Assembly: GCA_015490875.1 (NCBI GenBank)
Contig: WFWZ01000423.1
Coordinates: 1 to 39,793 of the forward strand
Direction of reading: 5' to 3'
From: Planctomycetaceae bacterium
GTDB taxonomy: Bacteria > Planctomycetota > Planctomycetia > Pirellulales > Pirellulaceae
Length of the DNA stretch: 39,793 bases
Position numbers and translations under genes: made by a program. Below, piece after piece: positions 9,291-18,617 of the stretch. A model generated the notes under the pieces. That model saw only the letters and a list, made by a program, of their open reading frames with translations. It searched no databases and was not told the DNA's origin. Each line of letters opens with the position of its first letter. Within the stretch, counting starts at the first letter, position 1.

Positions 9291-10234
9291 ACGGCACCGA
9301 TTCGATCGTGATCCGAGATGAGGCGACCGGCGGCCGTGCCTCGATTGCCGTCGCACGTGGCATGAACTGTTACTCGTGGCTACCTCGTGGCGAAGGGGAA
9401 TCCGACGAGGTCTTGTGGGCCGAACCCGGTTTTGCGGGCGGAGCCGGCCGGCCATCTGGGAGTGGGATTCCCATTTTGTTTCCGTTCCCCGGACGGATCG
9501 GCGGAGGCCGCTTCACGTGGCAGGGGCGAACGTTTGAGCTTCCCGAGGGAGATGGTCGAGGCAATGCCCTGCACGGGTTTGTGCTGGACCGACCCTGGCG
9601 CGTGAGCTCGCGTGAGGAAGCCTGTGTGACGAGCACCTTCCGGGCGTCTCGAGATCTGGAAGAGTGGGACTCTCTGTGGCCTGCCGACTTTGAGCTCACG
9701 TGTCGCTATGAAATCGGGCCCAACACGTTGTCTTGTACGATCACGGTGGCCAATCCCAGCTCGTCGGTCCTTCCTTGTGGTCTCGGTCTGCACCCGTATT
9801 TTCGCCTGGAGGCGGATCACCCCGATGCGAGACTCGAGCTTCCCGTGACGAAGGAATATGAACTGGAGGGCCTGATCCCGACGGGAGTCCAACGCCGGTT
9901 GTCCGATGCCTCGGATCGAGGCGTTCAGTGGCCGCTTGCGGCGAGGAGCTGGGATAACGTCTACGGCAATCTCGGCGGCGCTGACGATCGGAACTCGGCT
10001 GTTGCCGTCGACGGGGCTCGGGGACGCCGAGTCACGATCAGCTGGGACCGACGGTGCTTTCCCTACACCGTGGTCTACACCCCCGGGCATCGGAAGGCGG
10101 TCTGTATCGAGCCTTACTCGACGTTACCCGACGCGTTCGCCTTGGAAGCGAAGGGGATTCCCAGTGGGCGGTGGTCGATCGAGCCGGGGGCGTCCATCGA
10201 GGCGACAGTAACGCTGAGTGTGGCGGCGATGTGA
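9287..10234 (+). CDS. Aldose 1-epimerase (mutarotase)-family protein
   Basis: The 315-residue protein resembles galactose mutarotase and related enzymes that interconvert sugar anomers in the cytoplasm. Family hallmarks are IPILFPFPGRI (61-71), NALHGF with H96, GLGLHPYF with H169, and the late catalytic-type glutamate in CIEPYS (E275). Length is normal for the family. No signal peptide is evident. It sits as the second gene of a three-gene unit, overlapping the membrane protein gene by four bases and followed 40 bases later by a sugar-alcohol-type dehydrogenase, which points to carbohydrate metabolism. Whether the substrate is a free hexose or a sugar phosphate is not visible. Confidence 0.82.
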   Translation: MNGTDSIVIRDEATGGRASIAVARGMNCYSWLPRGEGESDEVLWAEPGFAGGAGRPSGSGIPILFPFPGRIGGGRFTWQGRTFELPEGDGRGNALHGFVLDRPWRVSSREEACVTSTFRASRDLEEWDSLWPADFELTCRYEIGPNTLSCTITVANPSSSVLPCGLGLHPYFRLEADHPDARLELPVTKEYELEGLIPTGVQRRLSDASDRGVQWPLAARSWDNVYGNLGGADDRNSAVAVDGARGRRVTISWDRRCFPYTVVYTPGHRKAVCIEPYSTLPDAFALEAKGIPSGRWSIEPGASIEATVTLSVAAM

Positions 10235-10274
10235 GAGGCGTCGGTGGTTCCCGCGAGGGTGGGGAGGGAGCGGC

Positions 10275-11336
10275 ATGAAAGCGCTTGTGTTGAGGGAATA
10301 CCGAAAGCTTGAGGTGACGGACTTCCCGGAACCCGAAGTGGGGGCGGGGGAGGTGCGCATTGCGGTTCGCGCCTGCGGCATTTGTGGCAGCGACATTCAC
10401 GGATACGACGGAAGCACCGGACGCCGCATTCCGCCGCTGGTGATGGGACATGAGGCGGCTGGTGTTGTGGTGGAAACAGGGCCCGGAGTCGAGACGCTGG
10501 GCGTTGGCGACCGCGTCACCTTCGATTCGACGGTGTGGTGCGGGGAGTGCGCGTACTGTCGTGAAGGTGCGATCAATCTGTGCGATCGCCGGCAGGTGTT
10601 GGGAGTCTCCTGCGGCGACTACCGGCGTCACGGGGCGTTTGCCGAGTACGTGGTTGTGCCGGAGCGTATTGTCTATCGACTCCCAGATGGGCTCCCGTTC
10701 CACCACGCGGCGTTGATCGAGGCGGTGAGTGTGGCGGTGCATGCCGTTGAGCGAACGCCGGTTCGGTTGGGAGACACTGCGGTACTCGTGGGCAGCGGCA
10801 TGATCGGGTTGCTGGTCCTGCAAGCGTTGAAACTGGCGGGAGCCGCAACGGTGATTGCCATCGACCGGGACGAAGCCAAGCTGGGGCTGGCTCGGGAGTT
10901 GGGGGCAACGGACGTGATCCGAGCATCGACGCCCGAAGAGGTGGGGGCGGCGGTGGGTGAGCTGACAGGAGGACGCGGCGCCGACTTGGCGGTCGAGGCG
11001 GTAGGGATTGAAGCGACGGTGGGGGCGGCCGTCGCCTCGGTTCGCAAGGGCGGCCATGTGACACTCGTGGGCAATTTGGCTCCTCAGATCGAGTTTCCGC
11101 TTCAGGCCGTCGTGACGCGTGAACTGACGATCGCCGGCAGTTGTGCGTCTCGAGGCGAGTACCCCCGCTGCCTCGAACTCGTCGCCTCGGGAGCCATCCG
11201 CGTCGAGCCCCTCATCACGGCTCGAGCCCCTCTCGAAGAAGGCCCCTCATGGTTTGAGCGTCTATATGGGGGGGAGTCGGGGGCGATGAAGGTTGTGCTG
11301 GAGCCGACCCCGGAGGGGGCGGATGCCAATGATTGA
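10275..11336 (+). CDS. Zinc-dependent alcohol/polyol dehydrogenase (MDR family)
   Basis: This is a 353-residue medium-chain dehydrogenase. The ATG at 10275 follows a GGGAGGGAG ribosome-binding site. An upstream in-frame start at 10218 would add 19 unlikely residues. Catalytic-zinc ligands are visible in CGICGSD (C37) and MGHEAAG (H59, E60), with E149 likely. The structural zinc site is CGECAYCREGAINLC (C89, C92, C95, C103). A Rossmann motif GSGMIG (173-178) and an acidic residue in AIDRDE (D197) suggest NAD(H) use. It resembles sorbitol or galactitol-1-phosphate dehydrogenases; the exact substrate cannot be read. It is the last gene of the unit with the epimerase. Confidence 0.87.
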   Translation: MKALVLREYRKLEVTDFPEPEVGAGEVRIAVRACGICGSDIHGYDGSTGRRIPPLVMGHEAAGVVVETGPGVETLGVGDRVTFDSTVWCGECAYCREGAINLCDRRQVLGVSCGDYRRHGAFAEYVVVPERIVYRLPDGLPFHHAALIEAVSVAVHAVERTPVRLGDTAVLVGSGMIGLLVLQALKLAGAATVIAIDRDEAKLGLARELGATDVIRASTPEEVGAAVGELTGGRGADLAVEAVGIEATVGAAVASVRKGGHVTLVGNLAPQIEFPLQAVVTRELTIAGSCASRGEYPRCLELVASGAIRVEPLITARAPLEEGPSWFERLYGGESGAMKVVLEPTPEGADAND

Positions 11337-11355
11337 CAATGGCAAGCGATTGTCA
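11334..11355. other. Small inverted repeat at the end of the dehydrogenase gene
   Basis: TGACAAT (11334-11340, including the stop codon) and ATTGTCA (11349-11355) form perfect 7-base arms around an 8-base loop. No T-run follows directly, although TTTTTC appears about 20 bases downstream, so it is at best a weak terminator or an operator-like dyad. Confidence 0.3.
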
Positions 11356-11688
11356 GTACATTAGATACGTAGGATTTTTCACAAAACTCGTCCTTAAATG
11401 AAAGAGGCTGCGAACCAGATTCCCAGGCGCGGGAGGGTCTTCCGCGTTGTTTCGTGTGGTTTGAGACGAGCTTCCGAATCGGCGGACGGAGCGGGTTTCG
11501 TTCGAGACGCTCTCGTGAAGGAGAGTGGGTCCGCCGTTGGGGCTATCGATTCGGTGACGTTCGGGGAAGTCGAGCGGCATCGCAACTGGAGAAAGCGGCC
11601 GTCGGACCGTTGGGGATTCGGCCATGTCCGGCAGTCCAAAGCGGCTTGGTGATTGCGGGAAAAACAGCGGCGTAAGAGAGGACGCTTC
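11356..11688. other. Intergenic region without a supported gene
   Basis: About 330 bases separate the dehydrogenase from the pilus cluster. Short open frames here have no recognisable content. The pilM promoter presumably lies inside, but I see no convincing -35/-10 pair. A GAGAGGA ribosome-binding site precedes the start at 11689. Confidence 0.4.
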
Positions 11689-14223
11689 ATGGCGAAGAAA
11701 CAGGTGGGTGTTTGGGGGATCGATATCGGTCAATGTGCGTTCAAAGCGCTGCGATGCGTATTGGACGATGGCCAAATCGTCGCGGACTCGTATGAGTACA
11801 TCGAGTATCCCAAGATGCTGAGCCAGCCGGAGGCGGACGCCGATCAGCTGGTGCGCGACGCGCTTGAGCAGTTCGTCGAGCGCAACGAGTTGCGGGGCGA
11901 TCGCATCGCGGTGGCCGTGCCGGGGCAATCAGGGTTGTCGAAGTTCTTCAAGCCGCCGCCGGTCGAGGCCAAAAAGATTCCCGACTTGGTGAAGTTCGAA
12001 GCCAAGCAGCAGATCCCCTTCGATCTGGAGGACGTGATCTGGGACTACCAGCAGCTCGGTGGAGTCGAAGCCGATGGCTTTGTGGTCGACACCGAGATCG
12101 GTTTGTTCGCGATGAAGCGCGAGCAGGTCTTGCGGGCGCTCAAGCCGTACGAGGAAGTCGGACTCGAGTTGGACATCGTCCAATTGGCTCCGATCTCCAT
12201 TTGCAACTTTGTCGTCTACGACATGTTGGCGGATGTCCTGGAACAGGATTTCAACCCGGACGATCCGCCCGAGTCGCTCGTGGTGTTGTCGATAGGCACC
12301 GATACGACCGACCTGGTGATCACCAACGGCTTCCGAGTGTGGCAGCGCAGCATTCCGCTGGGCGGCAATCACTTCACTCGCCAATTGACCAAGGCGATGA
12401 AGTTGACCTTTGCCAAGGCTGAGCATTTGAAACGGAACGCACGACAGGCAGAGGATCCGAAGAAGGTCTTTACGGCCATGCGACCGGTGTTCAACGACAT
12501 GTTGAACGAAGTGCAACGGTCGATCGGATACTTCCAGAGTTTGGACCGGAAGGCGAAGATTCGCGGCGTGGTGATGCTGGGCAACCCGGTGCGTCTTCCG
12601 GGACTGAAGCAATTCCTGGCCAAGAACCTTGGATATGAAGTTATCGACTTCCGGTCATTCCAGCGGTTGGGTGGTGGTGACCTTTTGTCCGCTCCCGCCT
12701 TTCGTGACAACATTTTGTCCTACGGCGCTTGTTATGGACTCTGCCTGCAGGGGCTAGGGTTGTCGCAACTGCAGACGAATCTCTTGCCGCCGGAGATCAT
12801 GACCGAGCGGCTGATTCGCGCGAAGAAACCGTGGGCGGTGGCGGCGGTGGCTGCTGTTCTGATGGCCTGCTGGACTCCGTACCTTTTCGAGTACGGTCAC
12901 TTGCGGATGGTCCGCCCCGACCGCGAGGTGAACAACGTCAGTTGGAAGCAGGCGGAGCAGGCGGTGAGCGCGGTCAGCAGTCTCAGCTCGGAAAAACGCA
13001 GCCGCGACGACCAACTCAAGTCGGAATCGAAGCGGATCGCGGCGATTGGCGAAGAGCTCGTGGGGAATGCCGATCGGCGGTTGGTCTGGTTGGAAATGCT
13101 CCGTGCCATCAATCTCGCGATGCCGACGACGCCCGGCATCAATCCGGGGGAGATCCCCGACATCGAACAGTTTCCGCTGGATGAGCGATGGGAGCTGCAC
13201 GTCGCGTACGTTGAGAATAAGCACATGGAGGACCTGTCGAAGTGGTTCAACGAGACGGTCCAGAAGAAATATCTGGAATCCCGATTTGTTCCTCCGGCCG
13301 TGCAGCAGGCCGCCCAGCAGGGGCAAGGGGGGCAGCCGGGAGCGGCGCCTCAGGTCGGTGGCGGGACCGCGGCGGGCCAGGGGAATCCGGCGCCGACGGG
13401 AGGCGCGATGGGGACTGGAGGTGGAGCCGCCGGTTCGAAGAAACTGGAGCCTCCCAAGGGGGAAGGGTGGATCGTAGAGTTGAAGCTGCATCACTTCTTC
13501 AACAAGGACCGTCAGCTCGAGGGGGCTGCGCACGTGCAGCGAACGCTGCTGAAGAACCTCGAGTACGGATCGGTCGTCCTTCCCGCACCGGCGGCCAAGC
13601 TGTTGCCCGGTGTTCGCGTCGTCATTCAACGGCAGCCGGTTCAGCTTGAGTCAGTCGAAATCCGGCAAGGGGCCGGTGCCAATGCGGGGAGCACAGTGGT
13701 GCTGCAAGGCACGACGCTGGAGAAAGGTGAACCGGTGAGTGCCGAAGTGGGGGCTGCGGAGCCGGTGGGCGTCATTTTCACGTATCAGGAACTCGGGATC
13801 TCCTATCCAACGATCGTCTGGGATACGCGGATTGTGGATACGGAGGTGCCCAACCCCAACTATACGCCTCCGGCTGGAGAAACGGGAACGGGAGGTGGTG
13901 GCTTCGGGCCGATGGGAGGCGGACCCTCGGGGCCAGCAGGGCCGGGCCTGGGGGCTGGTGGCCCTGGAGCCGGTTTGGGGGCAGGCGGCGAAGGCGGGTT
14001 TGCGCCACCTGGAGGCGCTGGTGCGGGCGGAGCCAAATCGGAGGACGAGGACGATGTGCCCAAGACCATCAAGGTGCGTAAGTACGAGTGCATCGTTCAG
14101 TTCGCGTGGCAAGAGCGTCTGCTGACTGACCGCCTCGAAGCTCAGCACAATGCGTGGAAAGAAGCCAAGTCGAAAACGCCCGTCGGACCGCCGGGGGGTC
14201 AGTCGGTGGCGCAGCGGGACTGA
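11689..14223 (+). CDS. pilM: PilM-type actin-like ATPase fused to a PilN-like membrane region
   Basis: The first 370 or so residues of this 844-residue protein match PilM, the cytoplasmic actin-like component of type IV pilus platforms: VGVWGIDIGQCAFKALR (phosphate-1 loop), VKFEAKQQIPF, then VLSIGTDTTDLVI (from about 200) and later VVMLGNPVRLPGLKQFL. A membrane segment follows at about 381-402, then a coiled-coil-like region (about 410-450) and a globular part, which together look like PilN. Two low-complexity Gly/Pro/Ala linkers lie at about 540-585 and 725-785. Typical PilM proteins are near 350 residues without a membrane segment, so this is a PilM-PilN fusion with extra C-terminal domains. 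The next two genes encode further membrane partners. Confidence 0.82.
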   Translation: MAKKQVGVWGIDIGQCAFKALRCVLDDGQIVADSYEYIEYPKMLSQPEADADQLVRDALEQFVERNELRGDRIAVAVPGQSGLSKFFKPPPVEAKKIPDLVKFEAKQQIPFDLEDVIWDYQQLGGVEADGFVVDTEIGLFAMKREQVLRALKPYEEVGLELDIVQLAPISICNFVVYDMLADVLEQDFNPDDPPESLVVLSIGTDTTDLVITNGFRVWQRSIPLGGNHFTRQLTKAMKLTFAKAEHLKRNARQAEDPKKVFTAMRPVFNDMLNEVQRSIGYFQSLDRKAKIRGVVMLGNPVRLPGLKQFLAKNLGYEVIDFRSFQRLGGGDLLSAPAFRDNILSYGACYGLCLQGLGLSQLQTNLLPPEIMTERLIRAKKPWAVAAVAAVLMACWTPYLFEYGHLRMVRPDREVNNVSWKQAEQAVSAVSSLSSEKRSRDDQLKSESKRIAAIGEELVGNADRRLVWLEMLRAINLAMPTTPGINPGEIPDIEQFPLDERWELHVAYVENKHMEDLSKWFNETVQKKYLESRFVPPAVQQAAQQGQGGQPGAAPQVGGGTAAGQGNPAPTGGAMGTGGGAAGSKKLEPPKGEGWIVELKLHHFFNKDRQLEGAAHVQRTLLKNLEYGSVVLPAPAAKLLPGVRVVIQRQPVQLESVEIRQGAGANAGSTVVLQGTTLEKGEPVSAEVGAAEPVGVIFTYQELGISYPTIVWDTRIVDTEVPNPNYTPPAGETGTGGGGFGPMGGGPSGPAGPGLGAGGPGAGLGAGGEGGFAPPGGAGAGGAKSEDEDDVPKTIKVRKYECIVQFAWQERLLTDRLEAQHNAWKEAKSKTPVGPPGGQSVAQRD

Positions 14224-14349
14224 GTGGCTGGAAGAATCGACTCGAGCGTTCGCCGTTGTCGATGGCCGGAGGAAGACATCGAGATACAACCGATCGAACG
14301 ATCAACTGTTTTTGAGGCGGATCAGCCTGCCTTTGGGAGCTAATCAGCG

Positions 14350-16014
14350 ATGGATCAACTCAAACCGATACTCGAGCAGGTGAAGAAGCACCATTTCTGG
14401 ATTATCTCCGGCGTGGTGGCACTCCTGTGTATCGTCTTCGGTTATCTCGGCACTTCCGACCTCGCTCAGAAGTGGAACGCGCGCGCCAGTCAGATCAAAG
14501 GAGCGTTCAGCACGGCCGAGCAGGTAGCCGCCATCCAGCACCACCCCAATGACGAGGTGGCTCGCGAGATGGAGAAAGTGAACCGCCAGTTGGCCGAGGA
14601 GGTGTTTCAGGCGTGGCAGGAGCGGTTTGCGCGTCAGAAGGAGTTGCTGGTATGGCCGGCCGAGTTGAAGAGCGATTTCATCAAGAAGGTCGAAAAGTTT
14701 CAGCCCATCGAAGCGACCGTTCCCTTCCCGGAACCGACGAATCCTCCGATTCTCAACCGCCCATTGCGGGCGCGGTACATGAACTATATCCATAACGAGC
14801 TCCCGAAGTTGGCCGAACGCATCGGCGCGAAGTGGGCGGCGACGGGGCCCGGTACCGGTGGGCCGTCCGGCGGTACCGGACCGGCTGGCATGGGCCCTGG
14901 CGGCATGGGGTCCGGAGGAATGGGTCCTAGCGGGATGGGCCCTGGAGCCGGCATGGGAGCGGGAGGCATGGGAGCCGGTCTGGGTTCTGGTGGTCCTGGT
15001 GGCGGCGGGAACGAACAGCCCTCGGCGGAAGACGACACAGAATACGTGGTGACGTGGAATCCGGCCAATCAGAGCGAATTGCTATCGCGTTTCGACTGGT
15101 CGAAAAACAGCGACCAGGTGCCCAGCGTACTGCAGATTCTGTATGCGCAGGAGGATCTGTGGATTCTGCGGTCTCTGATGGACATCATCGCCGAAACCAA
15201 CGGGGACGCTGATGCTCAGTACAACGCCGTGGTGAAGGAGATCGACACGATCTACTTGGGAGCCGAAGCAGGTGGCATCGACGACGGCGGTGACGTGATG
15301 CTGTTCGAATCGTCCAGCCAATCGGCGTACGGACAAGCAGGAGCATTTGGAGGGGGAGGCGCTGCAGGGGCCGCCGGTGCGGCAGGGTCGGCCGGGATGA
15401 GCAACCCTTACGGAAGCAGTTCGTCGCAACAGAGTACCGGCCCCGATCCGGCCGACAATCGGTACGTCGACGCGAAGTACGCTCCTGTCAAGGGATCGCA
15501 GTTGCGGTCGGCCTTCAAGTCTCAAAGTCCCAATGATGCGTTTTTAGTGGTCGCCAAACGCATGCCCGTGCGGATGGTGCTCAAAGTGGACGTCCTCAAG
15601 CTGTCGCGACTGTTGGCTATGTGCGGCAACGCCAAGTTGACGTTCGAGGTGCGTCAGGTGCGCATCAATCCGAAGTCGAAAACGGAAGCTTCGGGTGGTT
15701 CGAACGCCGGTGGTGGATTCGCTAGCGGTGGAGGTCCGGCAGGCATGGGTTCGGGAATGGGAGGACAAATGGACCTCAGCGGCGGTGGGGCTTTAGGAGG
15801 CGCCGGCGGGGAAGACTCCAGCGGCGGATACGGAGATATGGGGGGACCGGCGGCCGACACCGCTGAAAAGGGATCTCCCTATGATGTCGAAGTCGAGATC
15901 TATGGGTTGATCTACCTGTATAATCCGCCCCAGCGCAGTAAGCTGGGATTGCCTGAGGATACGGAAACTCCGGCCGGCGCGGGCGCGGCGGCTCGAGCTC
16001 CTGCCGGAGGCTAG
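14350..16014 (+). CDS. Single-pass membrane protein of the pilus platform (PilO-like position)
   Basis: The 554-residue product has one membrane helix near the N-terminus (HFWIISGVVALLCIVFGYL, about 17-35). A helical region (about 40-130) follows that could be coiled-coil, then several Gly/Met/Ala-rich linkers (about 168-220, 335-360 and 455-500) between more ordered segments. A short cytoplasmic tail, one helix and a periplasmic coiled-coil is the PilN/PilO plan, and its place after PilM supports a PilO-like role, but no direct motif proves it. A GGGAG precedes the ATG. The gap to the pilM stop is 126 bases and to the next gene 66 bases, consistent with one operon. Confidence 0.65.
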   Translation: MDQLKPILEQVKKHHFWIISGVVALLCIVFGYLGTSDLAQKWNARASQIKGAFSTAEQVAAIQHHPNDEVAREMEKVNRQLAEEVFQAWQERFARQKELLVWPAELKSDFIKKVEKFQPIEATVPFPEPTNPPILNRPLRARYMNYIHNELPKLAERIGAKWAATGPGTGGPSGGTGPAGMGPGGMGSGGMGPSGMGPGAGMGAGGMGAGLGSGGPGGGGNEQPSAEDDTEYVVTWNPANQSELLSRFDWSKNSDQVPSVLQILYAQEDLWILRSLMDIIAETNGDADAQYNAVVKEIDTIYLGAEAGGIDDGGDVMLFESSSQSAYGQAGAFGGGGAAGAAGAAGSAGMSNPYGSSSSQQSTGPDPADNRYVDAKYAPVKGSQLRSAFKSQSPNDAFLVVAKRMPVRMVLKVDVLKLSRLLAMCGNAKLTFEVRQVRINPKSKTEASGGSNAGGGFASGGGPAGMGSGMGGQMDLSGGGALGGAGGEDSSGGYGDMGGPAADTAEKGSPYDVEVEIYGLIYLYNPPQRSKLGLPEDTETPAGAGAAARAPAGG

Positions 16015-16080
16015 ACGGGGATGGGGCCCATCGGGCTGTCATTTGGCCCACGTGCGCGTTGACTCGTTCGGGAGACGGCG

Positions 16081-18480
16081 ATGAAAATCAATCTGGATTC
16101 GGACGTACTCAAGGAATTCTTCATCCAACATGGTGAGAAGATCGTGTTGGGTGTGGTGTTGCTTGGGGTGACCTTCGCCATTTATCGAAGTGTCACCAAG
16201 GAGGGGTTCGACGAGTCGTTGACTCCCGACAAGATGCAGCAGGTGGCCGTCCGCGGCGAAGAGAATATCCGCTCGACGAAATGGGAGGAGGTGGTGCAGG
16301 CCGAACCAGACCGGGTGCCGCGAGGTGAATTCGCCGAGCGCGTCAAGGAGGCTCAAAAGCCGGCCCAAGCGACGCCCTATGCCCTTCAAGTCCCATGGAA
16401 CAAACCGTTGGGACGTCCTGGAGCCAAACGAACCGACCCCGAGACGCTCAAGCCCGAAGCACTGGAAGTGGCCGCGGCCGTTGGTCCCTTGGCGGTCACG
16501 GCCAAACGCCGGTATCTCCTTGCGAAACTCGAGGATGCCACCGACGAGACGCTCGGAAAAAAGAAAAAGAAAAAGTCGCGTCGTGGCAAAAAGGACGACG
16601 AATCTCCGGATGATCCCTACGGCGGTGGAGACAACCCCAGTGGGCCGGGCCGCCCAGGCGGATTCATGGGGGGCCTAGGAAACTCCGGCGCTTCCGCCTC
16701 TGGGGGAAAACGCAAAGTTCCCGCCTCGTTGGTGTGTGGCTATCGGCCGGGAGTCGGTGGCGCCGGAATGGGAGCCAGTAGTGGTGAAGACGGAGCCGGT
16801 GGGCAACTCGGCGGGCCGGCGGGGGCCGGTGCAGGAGCCGCCGGACTGAGTCCTGGAACGGGAGCCGGCCTCGGAGGAGCCGGGAATGGCGGACAAAGTG
16901 GCGGCGGTGCTGCGGCGTCGATCGACGACGTCATTGGGCAGCCCGTTGGAGTCATCGCGGTCAAAGCCCTTTTCCCGTTCAAGAAACAACAGGAGCTTTA
17001 CAAGCAGGCGTTCGGAGAAGCCGTCGGCTATGATCCGGCTCGAGATCGCGTCGACATCTTGTTCGCCTACCTTCAGCGAGCCGACGTGACGGACGATCCA
17101 GACAAGGAACTGACGGATGAGGACTTCAAGGACGTGCCCGGAAGCAACACAAATAAGTACGAGCATTTGCGCAAAGAGCAGAAGTGGGCGGGGGTGGCCG
17201 AGGAACTCGTTGATCCCGCCTTTGTCGACAAGGATGCGACGCTCCCCTGTCCTCCGTTGATGCTCCGGTGTCTTGAACCGCTGATGTTGCATTCGAAGTC
17301 TCCCAAACGCGGTTCGCAGACGGTGAAAAAGGACGAGTCCGCTGGTGGGGAAGAGTCGCAAGGGGACGAAACGCCCTCGGACGTGCCCGGGGCCGATTCG
17401 GATGTGCCCGGCATGATGAGCGGCGGGTATCCCGGCGGGCCCAGCGACATGGGTGGTGGCCCTGCCGGCGGTGCCGGAGGAATGGCCGGTGAAGGTCCCG
17501 GTGATCCGGGGGGTATGCCTGGTATGGGGGGCATGGGGGGGATGCCCGGGATGGGTGGCATGGGCGGTATGGGCGGTATGCCTGGTATGGGTGGCGGCGG
17601 CATGATGGGCGGCTACGGGGCGACGTCTCCGGGAGTCGCCGACATCGAGTACAAACTTGTTCGGTTGTATGACTTCACTGCCAAGCCCGGTCGCAAGTAC
17701 CGCTATCGAGTGCGCGTGCTGCTGCGAGACCCGAACAATCCCAATCCGTCTGGCAAGGCCATCTTCAAAAAGCCCTCCCGGCGCTACTTGGCGAAGGAGG
17801 TCATCGCGCGGCTGGCCAAGCAGGAAGAAGAGGCGAAAAAGGCGGGCAAAGGAGTGCCATTCTGGGTCGACAGTGGCTGGAGTGATCCCAGTCCCGTGGT
17901 CCAGCTTCCCGATCCTCGCCGAGTAGCCGTCGGTCCCATCACGCGGATTCGCCCCGGCAAAGCGTCGGTCCAAGGGCTTCCTGTGACGTGGGAACGAGGC
18001 AGCCCCGAGGGGCAGGCTGTGCCCATCGTGTGGAATCCCCGCTATGCTACCGACATCTCCGTCTCCAAGCCGGTTCAGCGCGGCACGGTGCTCAATGCCC
18101 GCGTCGAGGCCGCCGAGGTTCTTGAACCTGTGAGTCTGGTGATCAAGCTCCTGAAGAACGCCGTCGTCGAAAGCGACTATGTGGTGGTTGATCTGGCGGG
18201 AGGAACGGAACTCCCGTCGGCCAATCGGAAGGAGAGGTTGGCGGCACCGGCCGAGTACCTTTTGATGAGTCCCGACGGGTCACTTCAAGTTCGCTCAGAA
18301 TTGACTGACGCAAAAGACTTTGCCTTCTATCGATTCGATTTCCCCGCGGAGACACTCACGGAGGCCGGTGGTTACGGCGGTGCCGGCCCGGCAGGAGCTG
18401 GCGGTGGGGGTCCGGCTGGCGCCGGAGGTGGCCTAGGTGGTGGCTTGGGAGGTCCCGCTGGTCCGGACGGACCTGGATAG
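16081..18480 (+). CDS. Single-pass membrane protein with Lys-rich and Gly/Met-rich linkers, pilus cluster
   Basis: The 799-residue product begins with a short tail and one membrane helix (KIVLGVVLLGVTFAIY, about 21-36). Then come a roughly 120-residue soluble part, a basic patch (KKKKKKSRRGKK, about 160-171), a Gly-rich linker (about 175-280), a middle domain with VIGQPVGVIAVKALFPF, a long Gly/Met-rich stretch (about 440-520), a domain starting VADIEYKLVRLYDFTAKPG that looks beta-rich, and a Gly/Pro-rich tail. The layout matches its two neighbours and suggests a periplasmic partner of the pilus inner-membrane platform. Which Pil protein it corresponds to is not visible. A GGGAGACGG precedes the ATG. 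Confidence 0.62.
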   Translation: MKINLDSDVLKEFFIQHGEKIVLGVVLLGVTFAIYRSVTKEGFDESLTPDKMQQVAVRGEENIRSTKWEEVVQAEPDRVPRGEFAERVKEAQKPAQATPYALQVPWNKPLGRPGAKRTDPETLKPEALEVAAAVGPLAVTAKRRYLLAKLEDATDETLGKKKKKKSRRGKKDDESPDDPYGGGDNPSGPGRPGGFMGGLGNSGASASGGKRKVPASLVCGYRPGVGGAGMGASSGEDGAGGQLGGPAGAGAGAAGLSPGTGAGLGGAGNGGQSGGGAAASIDDVIGQPVGVIAVKALFPFKKQQELYKQAFGEAVGYDPARDRVDILFAYLQRADVTDDPDKELTDEDFKDVPGSNTNKYEHLRKEQKWAGVAEELVDPAFVDKDATLPCPPLMLRCLEPLMLHSKSPKRGSQTVKKDESAGGEESQGDETPSDVPGADSDVPGMMSGGYPGGPSDMGGGPAGGAGGMAGEGPGDPGGMPGMGGMGGMPGMGGMGGMGGMPGMGGGGMMGGYGATSPGVADIEYKLVRLYDFTAKPGRKYRYRVRVLLRDPNNPNPSGKAIFKKPSRRYLAKEVIARLAKQEEEAKKAGKGVPFWVDSGWSDPSPVVQLPDPRRVAVGPITRIRPGKASVQGLPVTWERGSPEGQAVPIVWNPRYATDISVSKPVQRGTVLNARVEAAEVLEPVSLVIKLLKNAVVESDYVVVDLAGGTELPSANRKERLAAPAEYLLMSPDGSLQVRSELTDAKDFAFYRFDFPAETLTEAGGYGGAGPAGAGGGGPAGAGGGLGGGLGGPAGPDGPG
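17509..17610 (+). repeat. Coding minisatellite for Gly-Met-Pro repeats
   Basis: A GGTATG/GGCATG-based tandem array encodes repeats of the form GGMPGM and GGMGGM inside the third pilus-cluster protein. Units are 6 to 12 bases and imperfect, which makes length change by slippage likely while keeping the frame. Confidence 0.75.
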
Positions 18481-18617
18481 CCCCCGAGTCGGGTTGTCGA
18501 ATCCGAGCATGCAAGCATGCACCCGATTCCGAGAACGCTCTTGCCGCACGATGTCTCGTTTTGGTAGAGAAGCTCCAGCAGCGGCGACATCGGACTGCTT
18601 GGTAACAGAGGTGGCGA

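Noticed and set aside
11398..11652. An 84-residue frame upstream of pilM
   Set aside because: No ribosome-binding site or family features; probably chance in GC-rich DNA.
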